Translations under genes and position numbers: made by a program
Notes under the pieces: generated by a model
Told to the model about the DNA's origin: nothing
Database searches by the model: none
What the model saw: the letters and a program-made list of their open reading frames with translations, nothing else
Source of the DNA: Chloroflexota bacterium
Lineage (GTDB): Bacteria > Chloroflexota > Anaerolineae > Aggregatilineales > J027
NCBI GenBank assembly: GCA_024434115.1
Contig: QMIT01000007.1
Span: 248,001-312,000, forward strand
DNA: 64,000 nucleotides
Reading direction: 5' to 3'
Shown here: piece by piece, positions 8,597 to 16,326 of the stretch
Layout: the number at the start of each line of letters is the position of its first letter
Numbering within the stretch: position 1 is the stretch's first letter

Positions 8597-10135
8597 ATGC
8601 AAAGAATCGTTCATGTTGTTAAACAATACGATGTCATTTTGACCGCCTTTAAACCCGCATTGCGGCGCTTTTTCTGGATTCTCTTTGGCGTCGTATTGGG
8701 GATGCTGCTGGTCTATGTGATTGTGCCGGTCAAGTTTGAGAATAATGCCGAGCCAGTCCAGTTGGGCGATACCTATCGTGACCAATGGCTTAAAGGCCTA
8801 GCGGCGGAATACGAAACTTGGAATGAAATTGTGGCGTCTCAAGGCGCGAGTGATTTTAACCCGGTTGAAGAAGCCCAAACCAAGTTGATTGACGCGGGCA
8901 TCACCACCGACGACATCACCCGCCTGCAAAATGAAAATGCCGATAATGCAGTCTTGGTCGGTCAACTAGAGGCCCTCAAGCCAGTCGCCGACAGCATCAA
9001 AGGCGATGCCCAAGCCAAGATTGACCAATATCCTGATCCCGGCTTTTGGAATAACGTCATGGTGCCGCTGCTTGGGTTCGTGGGGATGCTGATCGTGTTG
9101 CTGCTGCCGACTCTGTTGTTTGCCATCTACGGCATCTACGACCTGCCTCTCATTGGCCCGGTCATAAAACGCCTTACCAAGGGTGCGCCCACCGAGACCG
9201 ATATGAAACTGCGGGCTGAACGTGAAGCGCGTGCGGTTGCCAAAGAAATGGCCGCGACCCAGCGCACCGTATTCGACTCCCCGCCTGTCACCCAGTTTAT
9301 GTCCACCTATCTAGCGGGTGACAATTACTATGACGATTCCTTTGCCATCGAACTTGCCGATGCCAATAACACCTTTTTGGGTGAATGTGGATCGGGTATT
9401 GCCGATACCATCGGGGTAGGCGATCCCAAGAAAGTCACCGCGACCGAGGTCTGGATATTTGACAAAAACGACATCAGCACTGTAACGCATGTCTTGATGT
9501 CCGAACACGCCTTTAACGACGATGCCATCCGCGCCAAATTAGCCGCACGTGGCGAACCCGTCTTGGCCGTTCCCGGTGCGACCACCATCTTAGAAACCCA
9601 GACCCTACGCGCCCAAATCCGTATTGTGGACATGCAGTATGGTGATGGTGCGCTGCCACCTCATAGTTTCTTTGACCGTTTGACGGTTGAAATTGCGGTC
9701 TGGCAAAAAGAAGGTGAAGAGGTCATTGAGCCTCCGGTGCGTGTGCCGATGGGAACGGGCACTCAGCCATTAGCCCCCATGCCCCAAACACCGCCGCCCC
9801 AATATGCGCCACCCCCACCACAACCCGCGCCACAGTATGCGCCGCCGCCACCACAACAACAGCCACCGATGCAGCCGCGTCCCCAACAGCCACAAGGGAT
9901 GCCACCGCAAATGCCGCCCCAACAGCGTCCGCCACAGGGAATGCCGCCCCAGCAGCAGCCACCGATGCAACCACGTCCGCAGCAACCGCCTCCGCAGCCC
10001 TTCCAAGGACCGCCTCCCGGTGTCCCGCCGCAGGGTGGACAGTACACCCCACCGCCGCGTGCGCCCATGCCTCCTCAGCAGCCCGGTCAGCAACCGCCGT
10101 CACCGTTTGGCGATACTGGCGAGGTCAATTACTAG
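8597..10135 (+). CDS. Two-segment membrane protein with Pro/Gln-rich tail, unknown
   Basis: A 512-residue protein. Membrane segments lie near residues 25-45 and 154-180, with a roughly 110-residue extramembrane domain between them. A soluble domain of about 190 residues follows the second segment, and the last 135 residues are low-complexity, rich in Pro, Gln and Met. No family was recognised. The start at 8597 (MQRIVHVVKQ) has GAGG 8 bases upstream. The ATG at 8507 lies inside a predicted -10 box, so it would not be transcribed from that promoter. The tail may bind SH3/WW-like or EVH1-like partners, or act as a cytoplasmic linker; this is speculation. Confidence 0.65.
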   Translation: MQRIVHVVKQYDVILTAFKPALRRFFWILFGVVLGMLLVYVIVPVKFENNAEPVQLGDTYRDQWLKGLAAEYETWNEIVASQGASDFNPVEEAQTKLIDAGITTDDITRLQNENADNAVLVGQLEALKPVADSIKGDAQAKIDQYPDPGFWNNVMVPLLGFVGMLIVLLLPTLLFAIYGIYDLPLIGPVIKRLTKGAPTETDMKLRAEREARAVAKEMAATQRTVFDSPPVTQFMSTYLAGDNYYDDSFAIELADANNTFLGECGSGIADTIGVGDPKKVTATEVWIFDKNDISTVTHVLMSEHAFNDDAIRAKLAARGEPVLAVPGATTILETQTLRAQIRIVDMQYGDGALPPHSFFDRLTVEIAVWQKEGEEVIEPPVRVPMGTGTQPLAPMPQTPPPQYAPPPPQPAPQYAPPPPQQQPPMQPRPQQPQGMPPQMPPQQRPPQGMPPQQQPPMQPRPQQPPPQPFQGPPPGVPPQGGQYTPPPRAPMPPQQPGQQPPSPFGDTGEVNY

Positions 10136-10160
10136 TAGCCTGATTTTTTAGCGATGTTCA

Positions 10161-10187
10161 GTAGGGGCGGGCCAAAATCCGCCTCTA
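10161..10187. repeat. REP-like palindrome between the Pro-rich gene and fabD
   Basis: TAGGGGCGG at 10162-10170 pairs with CCGCCTCTA at 10179-10187, with one G-T wobble and an 8-base loop. There is no T-run behind it. The arms resemble those of a hairpin at 43350-43379, so both may belong to a dispersed palindromic repeat family. Confidence 0.5.
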
Positions 10188-10209
10188 TTGCTGTATAGGG
10201 AACGAAAAG

Positions 10210-11172
10210 ATGATTAACTGGCAAACAACTGCTCTTGTTTTTCCCGGTCAAGGCTCACAGGCGGTTGGCATGGGGTCTGAAATCGCCGCCCAATACCCTG
10301 CTGCCCGTGAGGTTTTTGCCCAAGCCGATGCCCAACTCGGCCAGCCCTTCAGTAAATTATGTTTTGAAGGCCCTGCCGAGCAGCTAGATGAAACGTATAA
10401 CACCCAACCCGCCCTTTTTATCACCGGGATTGCCCTACTTGCCGCCCTCAATGCCGAACTTGCCGCACGAGGCCAATCGCCAGCGACCCCCGCCAATGTC
10501 GCAGGGCACAGCCTCGGTGAATTGACAGCCCTAACCGCCGCCGGAGCAATGGAATTTGGGCCGGGCCTAAAATTGGTACGCGAACGTGGACGCTTGATGC
10601 GCGAGGCAGGTGAAAAATCACCCGGAGCAATGGCGGCCATCTTGGGTCTCGATATGGTTGCACTGCGTCAGCTATGTGAGGATGCGTGTGCTACAACAGG
10701 GGGAATTGTCGTGGTCGCCAACGACAACTGCCCCGGTCAGACGGTAATTTCGGGTGACGACCAGACCCTTGACCATGCCCTGACCCTTGCCAAAGAGCGG
10801 GGTGCAAAACGGGCCGTGAAACTCGCCGTGAGCATCGCCGCCCATTCGCCTTTAATGGCGACCTCACAGGAAGAATTCCGCACCGCCGTCAAGAATACTC
10901 CCATTACTGTCCCAGCGACACCTGTGATTGGTAATGTTTCCGCCGCCCCGCTCACCACTGCCGCCATGATTCAGGACGAACTAAGCGCCCAATTAACTTC
11001 ACCCGTGCGTTGGACGGAGAGTGTTCAGGCGATGGTGGAAGCTGGCATTACCCATTTTGTTGAGCTTGGCCCGAGAGCTGTTTTGGTTGGATTAATCAAA
11101 CGTATCAACAAAGAAGTGACGGCTGTTGGCATCGAAAACCCTGCCCAATTAGCCGCTTGGTTAGACAGTTAA
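10210..11172 (+). CDS. fabD: Malonyl-CoA:ACP transacylase
   Basis: A 320-residue enzyme that transfers malonyl from CoA to acyl carrier protein for fatty acid synthesis. FPGQGSQ is near residues 12-18; the nucleophile Ser101 lies in GHSLGE (99-104), and the catalytic His lies in AAHSPLM near 212. The C-terminal half shows ELGPRAVLVGLIKRI. Start by ATG with only a weak ribosome binding site. Other fatty acid genes in the window (plsX, fabF) are 33 kb away, so fabD is not in a fab operon here. Confidence 0.95.
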   Translation: MINWQTTALVFPGQGSQAVGMGSEIAAQYPAAREVFAQADAQLGQPFSKLCFEGPAEQLDETYNTQPALFITGIALLAALNAELAARGQSPATPANVAGHSLGELTALTAAGAMEFGPGLKLVRERGRLMREAGEKSPGAMAAILGLDMVALRQLCEDACATTGGIVVVANDNCPGQTVISGDDQTLDHALTLAKERGAKRAVKLAVSIAAHSPLMATSQEEFRTAVKNTPITVPATPVIGNVSAAPLTTAAMIQDELSAQLTSPVRWTESVQAMVEAGITHFVELGPRAVLVGLIKRINKEVTAVGIENPAQLAAWLDS

Positions 11173-11207
11173 CGCAATTTTCGCAGGTGGATTTTGTAGC
11201 CAATTCT

Positions 11208-11251
11208 GATGTCAGTCATCATTTGACATCGACGTTGAATCTCCCTATACT
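11208..11251 (+). promoter_or_regulatory. Near-consensus promoter with overlapping inverted repeat
   Basis: TTGACA (11223-11228) and TATACT (11246-11251) are spaced by exactly 17 bases, the best promoter in the window. The perfect inverted repeat GATGTCA (11208-11214) / TGACATC (11224-11230) covers the -35 box, so an operator for a dimeric regulator is plausible. It drives the micro-ORF at 11290 and possibly the SWIM gene beyond the terminator. Confidence 0.65.
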
Positions 11252-11289
11252 TTAAATAATTTTAAAAGCTGTTTAAAGGATTGCGGGGT

Positions 11290-11340
11290 ATGCTGAAAAT
11301 CCCCTCAAAAATTTACATCAAAAATCGTCCTGTTGGATGA
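11290..11340 (+). CDS. 16-codon leader ORF or micropeptide
   Basis: AAAGGA at 11275-11280 lies 9 bases before an ATG that opens the reading frame MLKIPSKIYIKNRPVG, ended by TGA at 11338-11340. The frame sits between a near-consensus promoter and an intrinsic terminator that starts 2 bases after the stop. GGGG at 11285-11288 can pair with CCCC at 11301-11304, which would hide the start codon. It may be a leader peptide, a stand-alone small protein, or a chance frame in a small RNA. Nothing resembling its sequence was recognised. Confidence 0.35.
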   Translation: MLKIPSKIYIKNRPVG

Positions 11341-11342
11341 AC

Positions 11343-11380
11343 AAGACACGCCTGCGTAAAGCGTGTCTTTTTTATTTTTT
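11343..11380 (+). terminator. Intrinsic terminator behind the micro-ORF
   Basis: AAGACACGC (11343-11351) pairs perfectly with GCGTGTCTT (11361-11369) and is followed by a T-rich run. It would end a transcript of about 120 bases, upstream of the SWIM gene. Confidence 0.8.
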
Positions 11381-11434
11381 GTTTAAGCCCGTATTTTTGT
11401 ATCAACCGAAGGATTAATCTTAGGAGGCTCCCCA

Positions 11435-11704
11435 ATGGACAACGCAATGATCGGAAAAATTGAAAAAGCTAAACGTTATGCCGAACAACCGGATCGGGTC
11501 GAGTTCACCCAGTTTCAAGTGACATTTCACGGTGAAAACGACCAACACCACATCGCCTATGACAATGGGCAGTGGTCATGCACGTGCAGCTTTTTCCACA
11601 CACGCGGCGTGTGCAGCCATACAATGGCACTCGAAAAATTGATTGGTCACAAGATGGGTTCACGCCTAGCCGGTAGTCCGACTCCCGTTGAGTCGGGGGA
11701 CTAA
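11435..11704 (+). CDS. Small SWIM zinc-finger protein
   Basis: An 89-residue protein with a C-terminal SWIM zinc finger, CTCSFFHTRGVCSH (residues 49-62), of the CxC...CxH type. SWIM domains bind DNA or proteins and occur in MuDR transposases, SNF2 helicases and the Sws1 recombination proteins; stand-alone short forms are of unknown role. A strong AGGAGG site precedes the ATG. No clear promoter of its own was found between 11381 and 11430, so expression may depend on read-through of the upstream terminator. A bidirectional terminator follows. Confidence 0.8.
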   Translation: MDNAMIGKIEKAKRYAEQPDRVEFTQFQVTFHGENDQHHIAYDNGQWSCTCSFFHTRGVCSHTMALEKLIGHKMGSRLAGSPTPVESGD

Positions 11705-11737
11705 TTCCCGACGGCAACATTTTTCATACATACGAAT

Positions 11738-11778
11738 AAAAGAGCCTATCTCGCACAATAGAAGATAGGCTCTTTGTT
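11738..11778. terminator. Bidirectional terminator between convergent genes
   Basis: AAAGAGCCTATCT (11739-11751) pairs perfectly with AGATAGGCTCTTT (11763-11775), a 13-base stem with A/T tracts on both sides. It can serve both the SWIM gene and the leftward hydrolase gene. Confidence 0.85.
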
Positions 11779-11783
11779 TGACA

Positions 11784-12470
11784 CTAAAAATCGTGGCTGC
11801 CACCGGGGTCGAGCACAATCGCAGCCGCTTCGGTGCGCCGTGTCACCATATTGGCCCAGTCAGCGGCGTCTTGCACAATCGGGGGGAAGGTATTGTAGTG
11901 GGTCGGCATCACATAACGTGGACGTACCAATCGCACTGCCCGCACACATTCTTCTGGCCCCATCGTGAAAAAATCCCCGATAGGCAGTATAGCGACATCA
12001 ATACCAAATTCGCCAATCAATTGCATATCCGAAAAAAGAGCGGTATCGCCTGCATGATAGATTCTTAAATCATTATTGAGGGTGATGATCATCCCGTTAG
12101 GATTTCCGCCATAGCTCCCATCGGGCATGGAAGAACTATGGAAGGCAATCGTCAATTTCACCGTTCCAAAATCGTATTTACCGGTACCGCCTGTGTTCTG
12201 CTGACCAACTTTTTTTACGCCTTGTTTGGCAATCCACCCGCCCACCTCAAAATTACCAATGACGGTGGCGTTGGAACGTTTGGCGATACTCACGGTATCT
12301 CCCACGTGGTCGCCGTGTCCATGTGTCAGCAAGATGAAATCGGCGTGCAGTTCATCTGCCCTCATCGGCGCCAAAGGGTTTCCAGTGATAAATGGGTCAA
12401 TAAGGAGCGTATGTGTACCCGTCTCAATCTTAAACCCTGAATGGCCTAGCCATGTAATTTTTGTAGCCAT
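11784..12470 (-). CDS. UPF0173 metal-dependent hydrolase (metallo-beta-lactamase fold)
   Basis: A 228-residue protein starting MATKITWLGHSGFKIETG, typical of the UPF0173 (YtkL-like) branch of the metallo-beta-lactamase superfamily. The zinc-binding motif LTHGHGDHVGD is near residues 49-59; further ligands are in IAFHSSS, HAGDTALF and PTHYNTFP. Substrate unknown. It is transcribed leftward from the space shared with the SbcD-like gene and ends against a bidirectional terminator. Confidence 0.9.
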   Translation of the reverse strand: MATKITWLGHSGFKIETGTHTLLIDPFITGNPLAPMRADELHADFILLTHGHGDHVGDTVSIAKRSNATVIGNFEVGGWIAKQGVKKVGQQNTGGTGKYDFGTVKLTIAFHSSSMPDGSYGGNPNGMIITLNNDLRIYHAGDTALFSDMQLIGEFGIDVAILPIGDFFTMGPEECVRAVRLVRPRYVMPTHYNTFPPIVQDAADWANMVTRRTEAAAIVLDPGGSHDF

Positions 12471-12583
12471 ACCTGCCCTCGCAATTGAATTTATGGTATG
12501 TTTAAGCAGTTCAATGCGATTATAGTGATCCTGTAATTATCTCACAAGAAATTGTTTGCTTTTTTTCATAAGGAGAGGTCACA

Positions 12584-13831
12584 TTGATTAAACTCCTACA
12601 TTTCGCCGATGTACACATTGGGATGGAGAACTATGGGCGCACCGATCCTTCAACAGGGCTATCTACCCGTGTGATGGATTTTCTGCGCCGCATGGATGAG
12701 ATGGTGGGGTTTGCCGAACAGCAGGCCATTGACCTTGCGATCTTCGCCGGAGATGCCTTTAAAACACGGAATCCCAATCCCACCTTTCAACGTGAATTTG
12801 CGTGGCGAATTCTGGATTTAGCCAAAATTTGCCCTGTCGTCCTCTTGGTGGGCAACCACGATTTGCCCATCAACATTAAGAAGGCTTCGAGCCTCGAAAT
12901 TTATGATACCCTGCGTGTCCCAAACGTCACACTTGGCGATCAATATAAACTACATCTCGTCGAAACCAAAAGCGGGATAGTCCAAGTGGCTACTGCGCCC
13001 TATCCGGTTCGTGCTCGTTTGTTGGAAGGCGATGATGAACTCAGCACCCGCCGCACCATAGCAGATTTAGATTCGGCCCTGCGTCGTCAGCTTGAATTGG
13101 TCATCCGTGAACTTGCCCATCAAGCGGATAAATCGGATGCACCACGCATTTTGACTGGACATTTTTGGGTAGATGGGGCCATGACGGGCAGTGAACGCCA
13201 AGTCATGATTGGGCGGGACGTGGCGATTGGCCTTGCCGAGATTGCCGACCCCGCATGGGATTATGTGGCGTTGGGGCATGTACATCGGCATCAGAACTTG
13301 ACCGCCGGGCGCAATGATGCCCCCCCTGTCATCTATAGTGGCAGCATGGAACGTATTGATTTTAGCGAGGAGGGGGATGAAAAGGGCTTTATTTACGCCG
13401 AGATTGAACGCGGCTATACCCAATGGGAATTTGTGCCCCTAGCCAAATCTCGACGTTTTCTAACAGTGCGGGCCGATGTGCGTCATGCTGGCAATCCTAC
13501 CCAAGTCGTGTTGGAGGAAATCGCCCGAACGGATATTGAGGACGCGGTAGTACGGGTCATCATCAAAACTGATCCCGAAACTCATAATCTCATCCAAATG
13601 AAAGCGATTGAGCAGGCCATCCGTGATAGTGGGGCTAGTATTGTCGCCGCCATCCAGCGTGATGTGCAGCATCCAGCCCGAATGCGACTTGGCCCAACAC
13701 CCGAAGGATTAAGCCCGCTAGAATTGATGGAACGCTATTTCCAAAGCAAAGAAGTGCTGCCGGAGCGCATCGAAGAACTGCTACAGGTGGCTCAAGAGTT
13801 TTTTGTGGAGGAAGAGTCAGCAGGTTATTAA
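12584..13831 (+). CDS. SbcD/Mre11-like exonuclease subunit
   Basis: A 415-residue calcineurin-type phosphoesterase. Metal-binding motifs run in order: FADVHIG near residue 6, FAGDAF near 60, LLVGNHDLP near 88, TGHFWV near 191 and ALGHVHRHQ near 224. SbcD/Mre11 works with the SbcC/Rad50 ATPase in double-strand break and hairpin processing. No SbcC gene follows here, so its partner is elsewhere or it acts alone. The TTG at 12584 is taken as start because a strong AGGAGAGG lies just before it. A terminator overlaps the stop. Confidence 0.85.
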   Translation: MIKLLHFADVHIGMENYGRTDPSTGLSTRVMDFLRRMDEMVGFAEQQAIDLAIFAGDAFKTRNPNPTFQREFAWRILDLAKICPVVLLVGNHDLPINIKKASSLEIYDTLRVPNVTLGDQYKLHLVETKSGIVQVATAPYPVRARLLEGDDELSTRRTIADLDSALRRQLELVIRELAHQADKSDAPRILTGHFWVDGAMTGSERQVMIGRDVAIGLAEIADPAWDYVALGHVHRHQNLTAGRNDAPPVIYSGSMERIDFSEEGDEKGFIYAEIERGYTQWEFVPLAKSRRFLTVRADVRHAGNPTQVVLEEIARTDIEDAVVRVIIKTDPETHNLIQMKAIEQAIRDSGASIVAAIQRDVQHPARMRLGPTPEGLSPLELMERYFQSKEVLPERIEELLQVAQEFFVEEESAGY

Positions 13832-13868
13832 AACAAAAACCCCCATTGAAGGGGGCTTTGTTTTTGTA
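13831..13868. terminator. Bidirectional terminator between sbcD-like and pilin genes
   Basis: CCCCC (13840-13844) and GGGGG (13851-13855) form a short GC stem flanked by an A-rich tract on the left and a T-rich tract on the right. It fits convergent genes on both sides. Confidence 0.75.
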
Positions 13869-13881
13869 CTCGCGGCTGCAA

Positions 13882-14028
13882 TTAGAGCGAGCTAATAATT
13901 GACGAGAAGATATTCCCGATGGCTGGGCCAAGCACGATGAGGATGATGATCACGACTACGGCGACCAGCACCAGAATAAGTGCATATTCAACCAGACCTT
14001 GGCCTTTTTCACGTGGAAGATACAGCAT
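13882..14028 (-). CDS. Flp/Fap-type pilin
   Basis: A 48-residue protein. Its N-terminus contains EKGQGLVEYALILVLVAV, the Flp pilin pattern of a cleavage Gly, a Glu at +5 relative to it and a hydrophobic helix. Flp pilins are processed by prepilin peptidase and assembled by Tad machinery for adhesion. The length is typical. GAGGAG precedes the ATG on the reverse strand. No Tad ATPase, secretin, TadE or prepilin peptidase gene is found in this window. A bidirectional terminator lies just after the stop. Confidence 0.85.
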   Translation of the reverse strand: MLYLPREKGQGLVEYALILVLVAVVVIIILIVLGPAIGNIFSSIISSL

Positions 14029-14074
14029 GTTGGAGTCTCCTCAATAGAATGGATAATTCTTTGTTGATAGTTAC

Positions 14075-14104
14075 ATTCTAAATTATTTCTCAATTCTTTT
14101 GCAA
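14075..14104 (-). promoter_or_regulatory. Probable pilin promoter
   Basis: On the reverse strand TTGCAA (14099-14104) and TAGAAT (14075-14080) are 18 bases apart. The pilin start lies about 40 bases after the expected transcription start. The surrounding 14029-14157 is AT-rich and otherwise featureless. Confidence 0.45.
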
Positions 14105-14157
14105 CCCTTTTTGTCTTGATTTTGTCAGATATAGATTGAGAAATCTTAATGTTTTCT

Positions 14158-15015
14158 TTACGAATTTCGTTTTAGGATACGCGCGAGTTCGTTAGCAACC
14201 AGCCCTGTCCGTTCATCCCGCAGCACGGGCAGCCGCGCACGAGTCCGCCGAAGCTCGTTCAGATCAATCGTATGGGTGACAAGGGTTTCCTCAAAATAGG
14301 GGGCTTTGACCAAAAACTCGCCATTCGGATCAACGATACTGCTGCCACCTGAAAAATTAAACCCATCCTCAAATCCCACCCGACTGCAATGTACGATGTA
14401 ATTGGTAAAGAAATTCCCATAGGCTTGATTGGCGATTTCTACCCAACGCGAACTGCCCAAGCGCTCACTGTCGTCCAATCCGCGCCCCGGACTGGCACTA
14501 TGCAACAGGATAATATCTGCCCCATCCAGCCATAGTAGATACGGCGGCGAGATGTGCCAAAAATCTTCACAAATCAACATACCAATCCGTCCAAAGCGCG
14601 TATCAAAGGCACGGATATGGTCGCCCCACGCAAAGAACCGCCCTTCCTCAAAAAAATGATAAGTCGGCAGATAGACTTTGTGATGCACATGCAATAGTTC
14701 GCCCTGCCCAATATAGGCCGCCGCCACATAGAACCGACTGCGGGGGTCTACATCTACGAAGCCGACCATGATATCAATATTCAGCCGCTTGCTGGCCTCA
14801 TAGAGTTGCTCAAATTCAGGGCTGGCTGGTGTTAACGCCACTTCGGCCACAAGGTCTTTTAGCGCATAGCCTGTCAGGGAAAGTTCTGGAAAAATCAGCA
14901 AATCTACCTGCTGTCCGGCAGCCTGCTCCATCAATTCGACATGCCGATTGACATTGTGGGGTACATCGCCAAATTTGGGATAGGTCTGCGCCAATCCGAT
15001 ATGTACATGGGTCAT
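14158..15015 (-). CDS. Carbon-nitrogen hydrolase (nitrilase superfamily)
   Basis: A 285-residue amidase of the nitrilase superfamily. The Glu-Lys-Cys triad is visible: Glu in FPELSLTGYALKD near residue 47, Lys in HKVYLPTYHFFEEGR near 113, and Cys in LICEDFWHIS near 151. The sequence resembles the N-terminal glutaminase domain of NAD+ synthetase or N-carbamoylputrescine-type amidases, but no synthetase domain is attached. The ATG at 15015 was chosen because ACAGGAG lies 8 bases upstream; an earlier in-frame ATG at 15042 lacks this. Substrate unknown. Confidence 0.82.
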   Translation of the reverse strand: MTHVHIGLAQTYPKFGDVPHNVNRHVELMEQAAGQQVDLLIFPELSLTGYALKDLVAEVALTPASPEFEQLYEASKRLNIDIMVGFVDVDPRSRFYVAAAYIGQGELLHVHHKVYLPTYHFFEEGRFFAWGDHIRAFDTRFGRIGMLICEDFWHISPPYLLWLDGADIILLHSASPGRGLDDSERLGSSRWVEIANQAYGNFFTNYIVHCSRVGFEDGFNFSGGSSIVDPNGEFLVKAPYFEETLVTHTIDLNELRRTRARLPVLRDERTGLVANELARILKRNS

Positions 15016-15123
15016 GAAATCACTCCTGTTGAAGAAAAACATTTAGGGATTCGCCGCTGGTAACAAAGAAAAATATGGTCTACACTAGCGAAAACTTACA
15101 CTCTATTTACTTTGAGTAACCGC

Positions 15124-16323
15124 ATGACCATTATGAATGATCCTCTTTTGAACTGGCGCGACCAGTTTCCTATTTTGCAACAAAGCAACTATCTTGTCAG
15201 CAATTCGTTGGGGGCAATGCCGCGTGCTGTCTATGACAGCCTGCGCGAATATGCCGATACATGGGCCAGTCGCGGTGTCCGGGCATGGGGCGAAGGTTGG
15301 TGGGACTTAAACATCCGGGTGGGCAATCGCGTCGGTGAAATCATCGGTGCGCCGCCGAATACCGTGACCATCCACCAAAATATCTCGCTGGCTCAAGGGA
15401 TGCTGCTGACCTGTTTCGATTTTGACGGCCCCCGTAACAAAGTCGTGATTGAGGCGGGTATTTTTCCCTCAGTCTATTATGTCCTACGCGGGATGCTGCC
15501 GCCACACATCGAACTCGAAATGATTCCCAGCGAAGACGGCATTTCGGTCAATGTTCAGCGCATCGTAGACGCCATTGATGAACATACCCTACTTGTACCC
15601 ATTAGCCATGTGTTGTTTCGTAGCGCCTACATTTTGGATGTGAAACCGATTATTGAAAAAGCCCATCAGGTCGGCGCGACGGTCATTGTAGATGGCTATC
15701 ATGCAGGCGGGATTGTGCCCTTTAACGTCACCGAGCTATATGTAGATTTTTATCTCGGTGGGGTGTTGAAATGGATGTGCGGCGGGCCGGGAGGGGTATT
15801 CCTCTATGTGAGGCCTGATCTCATCAACAAATTCGAGCCGAAGTTGACTGGATGGATGGCCCACAAGCGTCCCTTTGAATTTGAGGTAGACGAGATTGAT
15901 TTCCGGGACGATGCCTTCCGCTTTTTGAATGGCACACCCGCGATTCCCAATCTACACGCCATCCAACCCGGTATAGACATCATCGCGCAGGTGGGGGTCG
16001 AAAATATCCGGCGCAAATCCATGCGACAGACTGCCAAGCTGATCGAAATGGCTGATGCCGCTGGTTATGAAGTGACCGCGCCACGCGACCCAGAGCATAG
16101 AGGCGGCGCAGTAGCTCTGAATCCCCCTCATGCATACGAGGTTTCGAGGGAATTATTGGCCCGCAATATCGTGATTGATTACCGCCCCAAAGCCGGGATT
16201 CGCATTTCGCCGCATTTCTACAACACGGATGAAGAAGTGCAGCAGGCGATGGACACGATTGCCGAAATTCTCAGCAGTGGGGCATGGGAAAAACATGCGA
16301 CCAGTAAGGCATTCGTAACGTAA
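15124..16323 (+). CDS. kynU: Kynureninase
   Basis: A PLP-dependent class V aminotransferase-fold enzyme of 399 residues from this start. Kynureninase cleaves kynurenine to anthranilate and alanine. The PLP lysine is Lys216 in GGVLKWMCGGPG, preceded by VDGYHAGG, which carries the cofactor-binding Asp. RISPHFYNTDEE near the C-terminus is characteristic. The following genes encode the two earlier enzymes of the pathway, which supports kynureninase over a cysteine desulfurase-like role. The start is uncertain (TTG 15112, ATG 15124 or ATG 15133); no strong ribosome binding site decides it. Confidence 0.88.
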   Translation: MTIMNDPLLNWRDQFPILQQSNYLVSNSLGAMPRAVYDSLREYADTWASRGVRAWGEGWWDLNIRVGNRVGEIIGAPPNTVTIHQNISLAQGMLLTCFDFDGPRNKVVIEAGIFPSVYYVLRGMLPPHIELEMIPSEDGISVNVQRIVDAIDEHTLLVPISHVLFRSAYILDVKPIIEKAHQVGATVIVDGYHAGGIVPFNVTELYVDFYLGGVLKWMCGGPGGVFLYVRPDLINKFEPKLTGWMAHKRPFEFEVDEIDFRDDAFRFLNGTPAIPNLHAIQPGIDIIAQVGVENIRRKSMRQTAKLIEMADAAGYEVTAPRDPEHRGGAVALNPPHAYEVSRELLARNIVIDYRPKAGIRISPHFYNTDEEVQQAMDTIAEILSSGAWEKHATSKAFVT

Positions 16324-16326
16324 GCC

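Noticed and set aside
9723..10103. Antisense frames rich in Ala, Gly or Trp and an apparent DNA repeat in the Pro-rich tail.
   Set aside because: The repetition comes from CCG/CAA codons of the Pro/Gln tail; unit lengths vary, so it is neither a minisatellite nor a CRISPR array.
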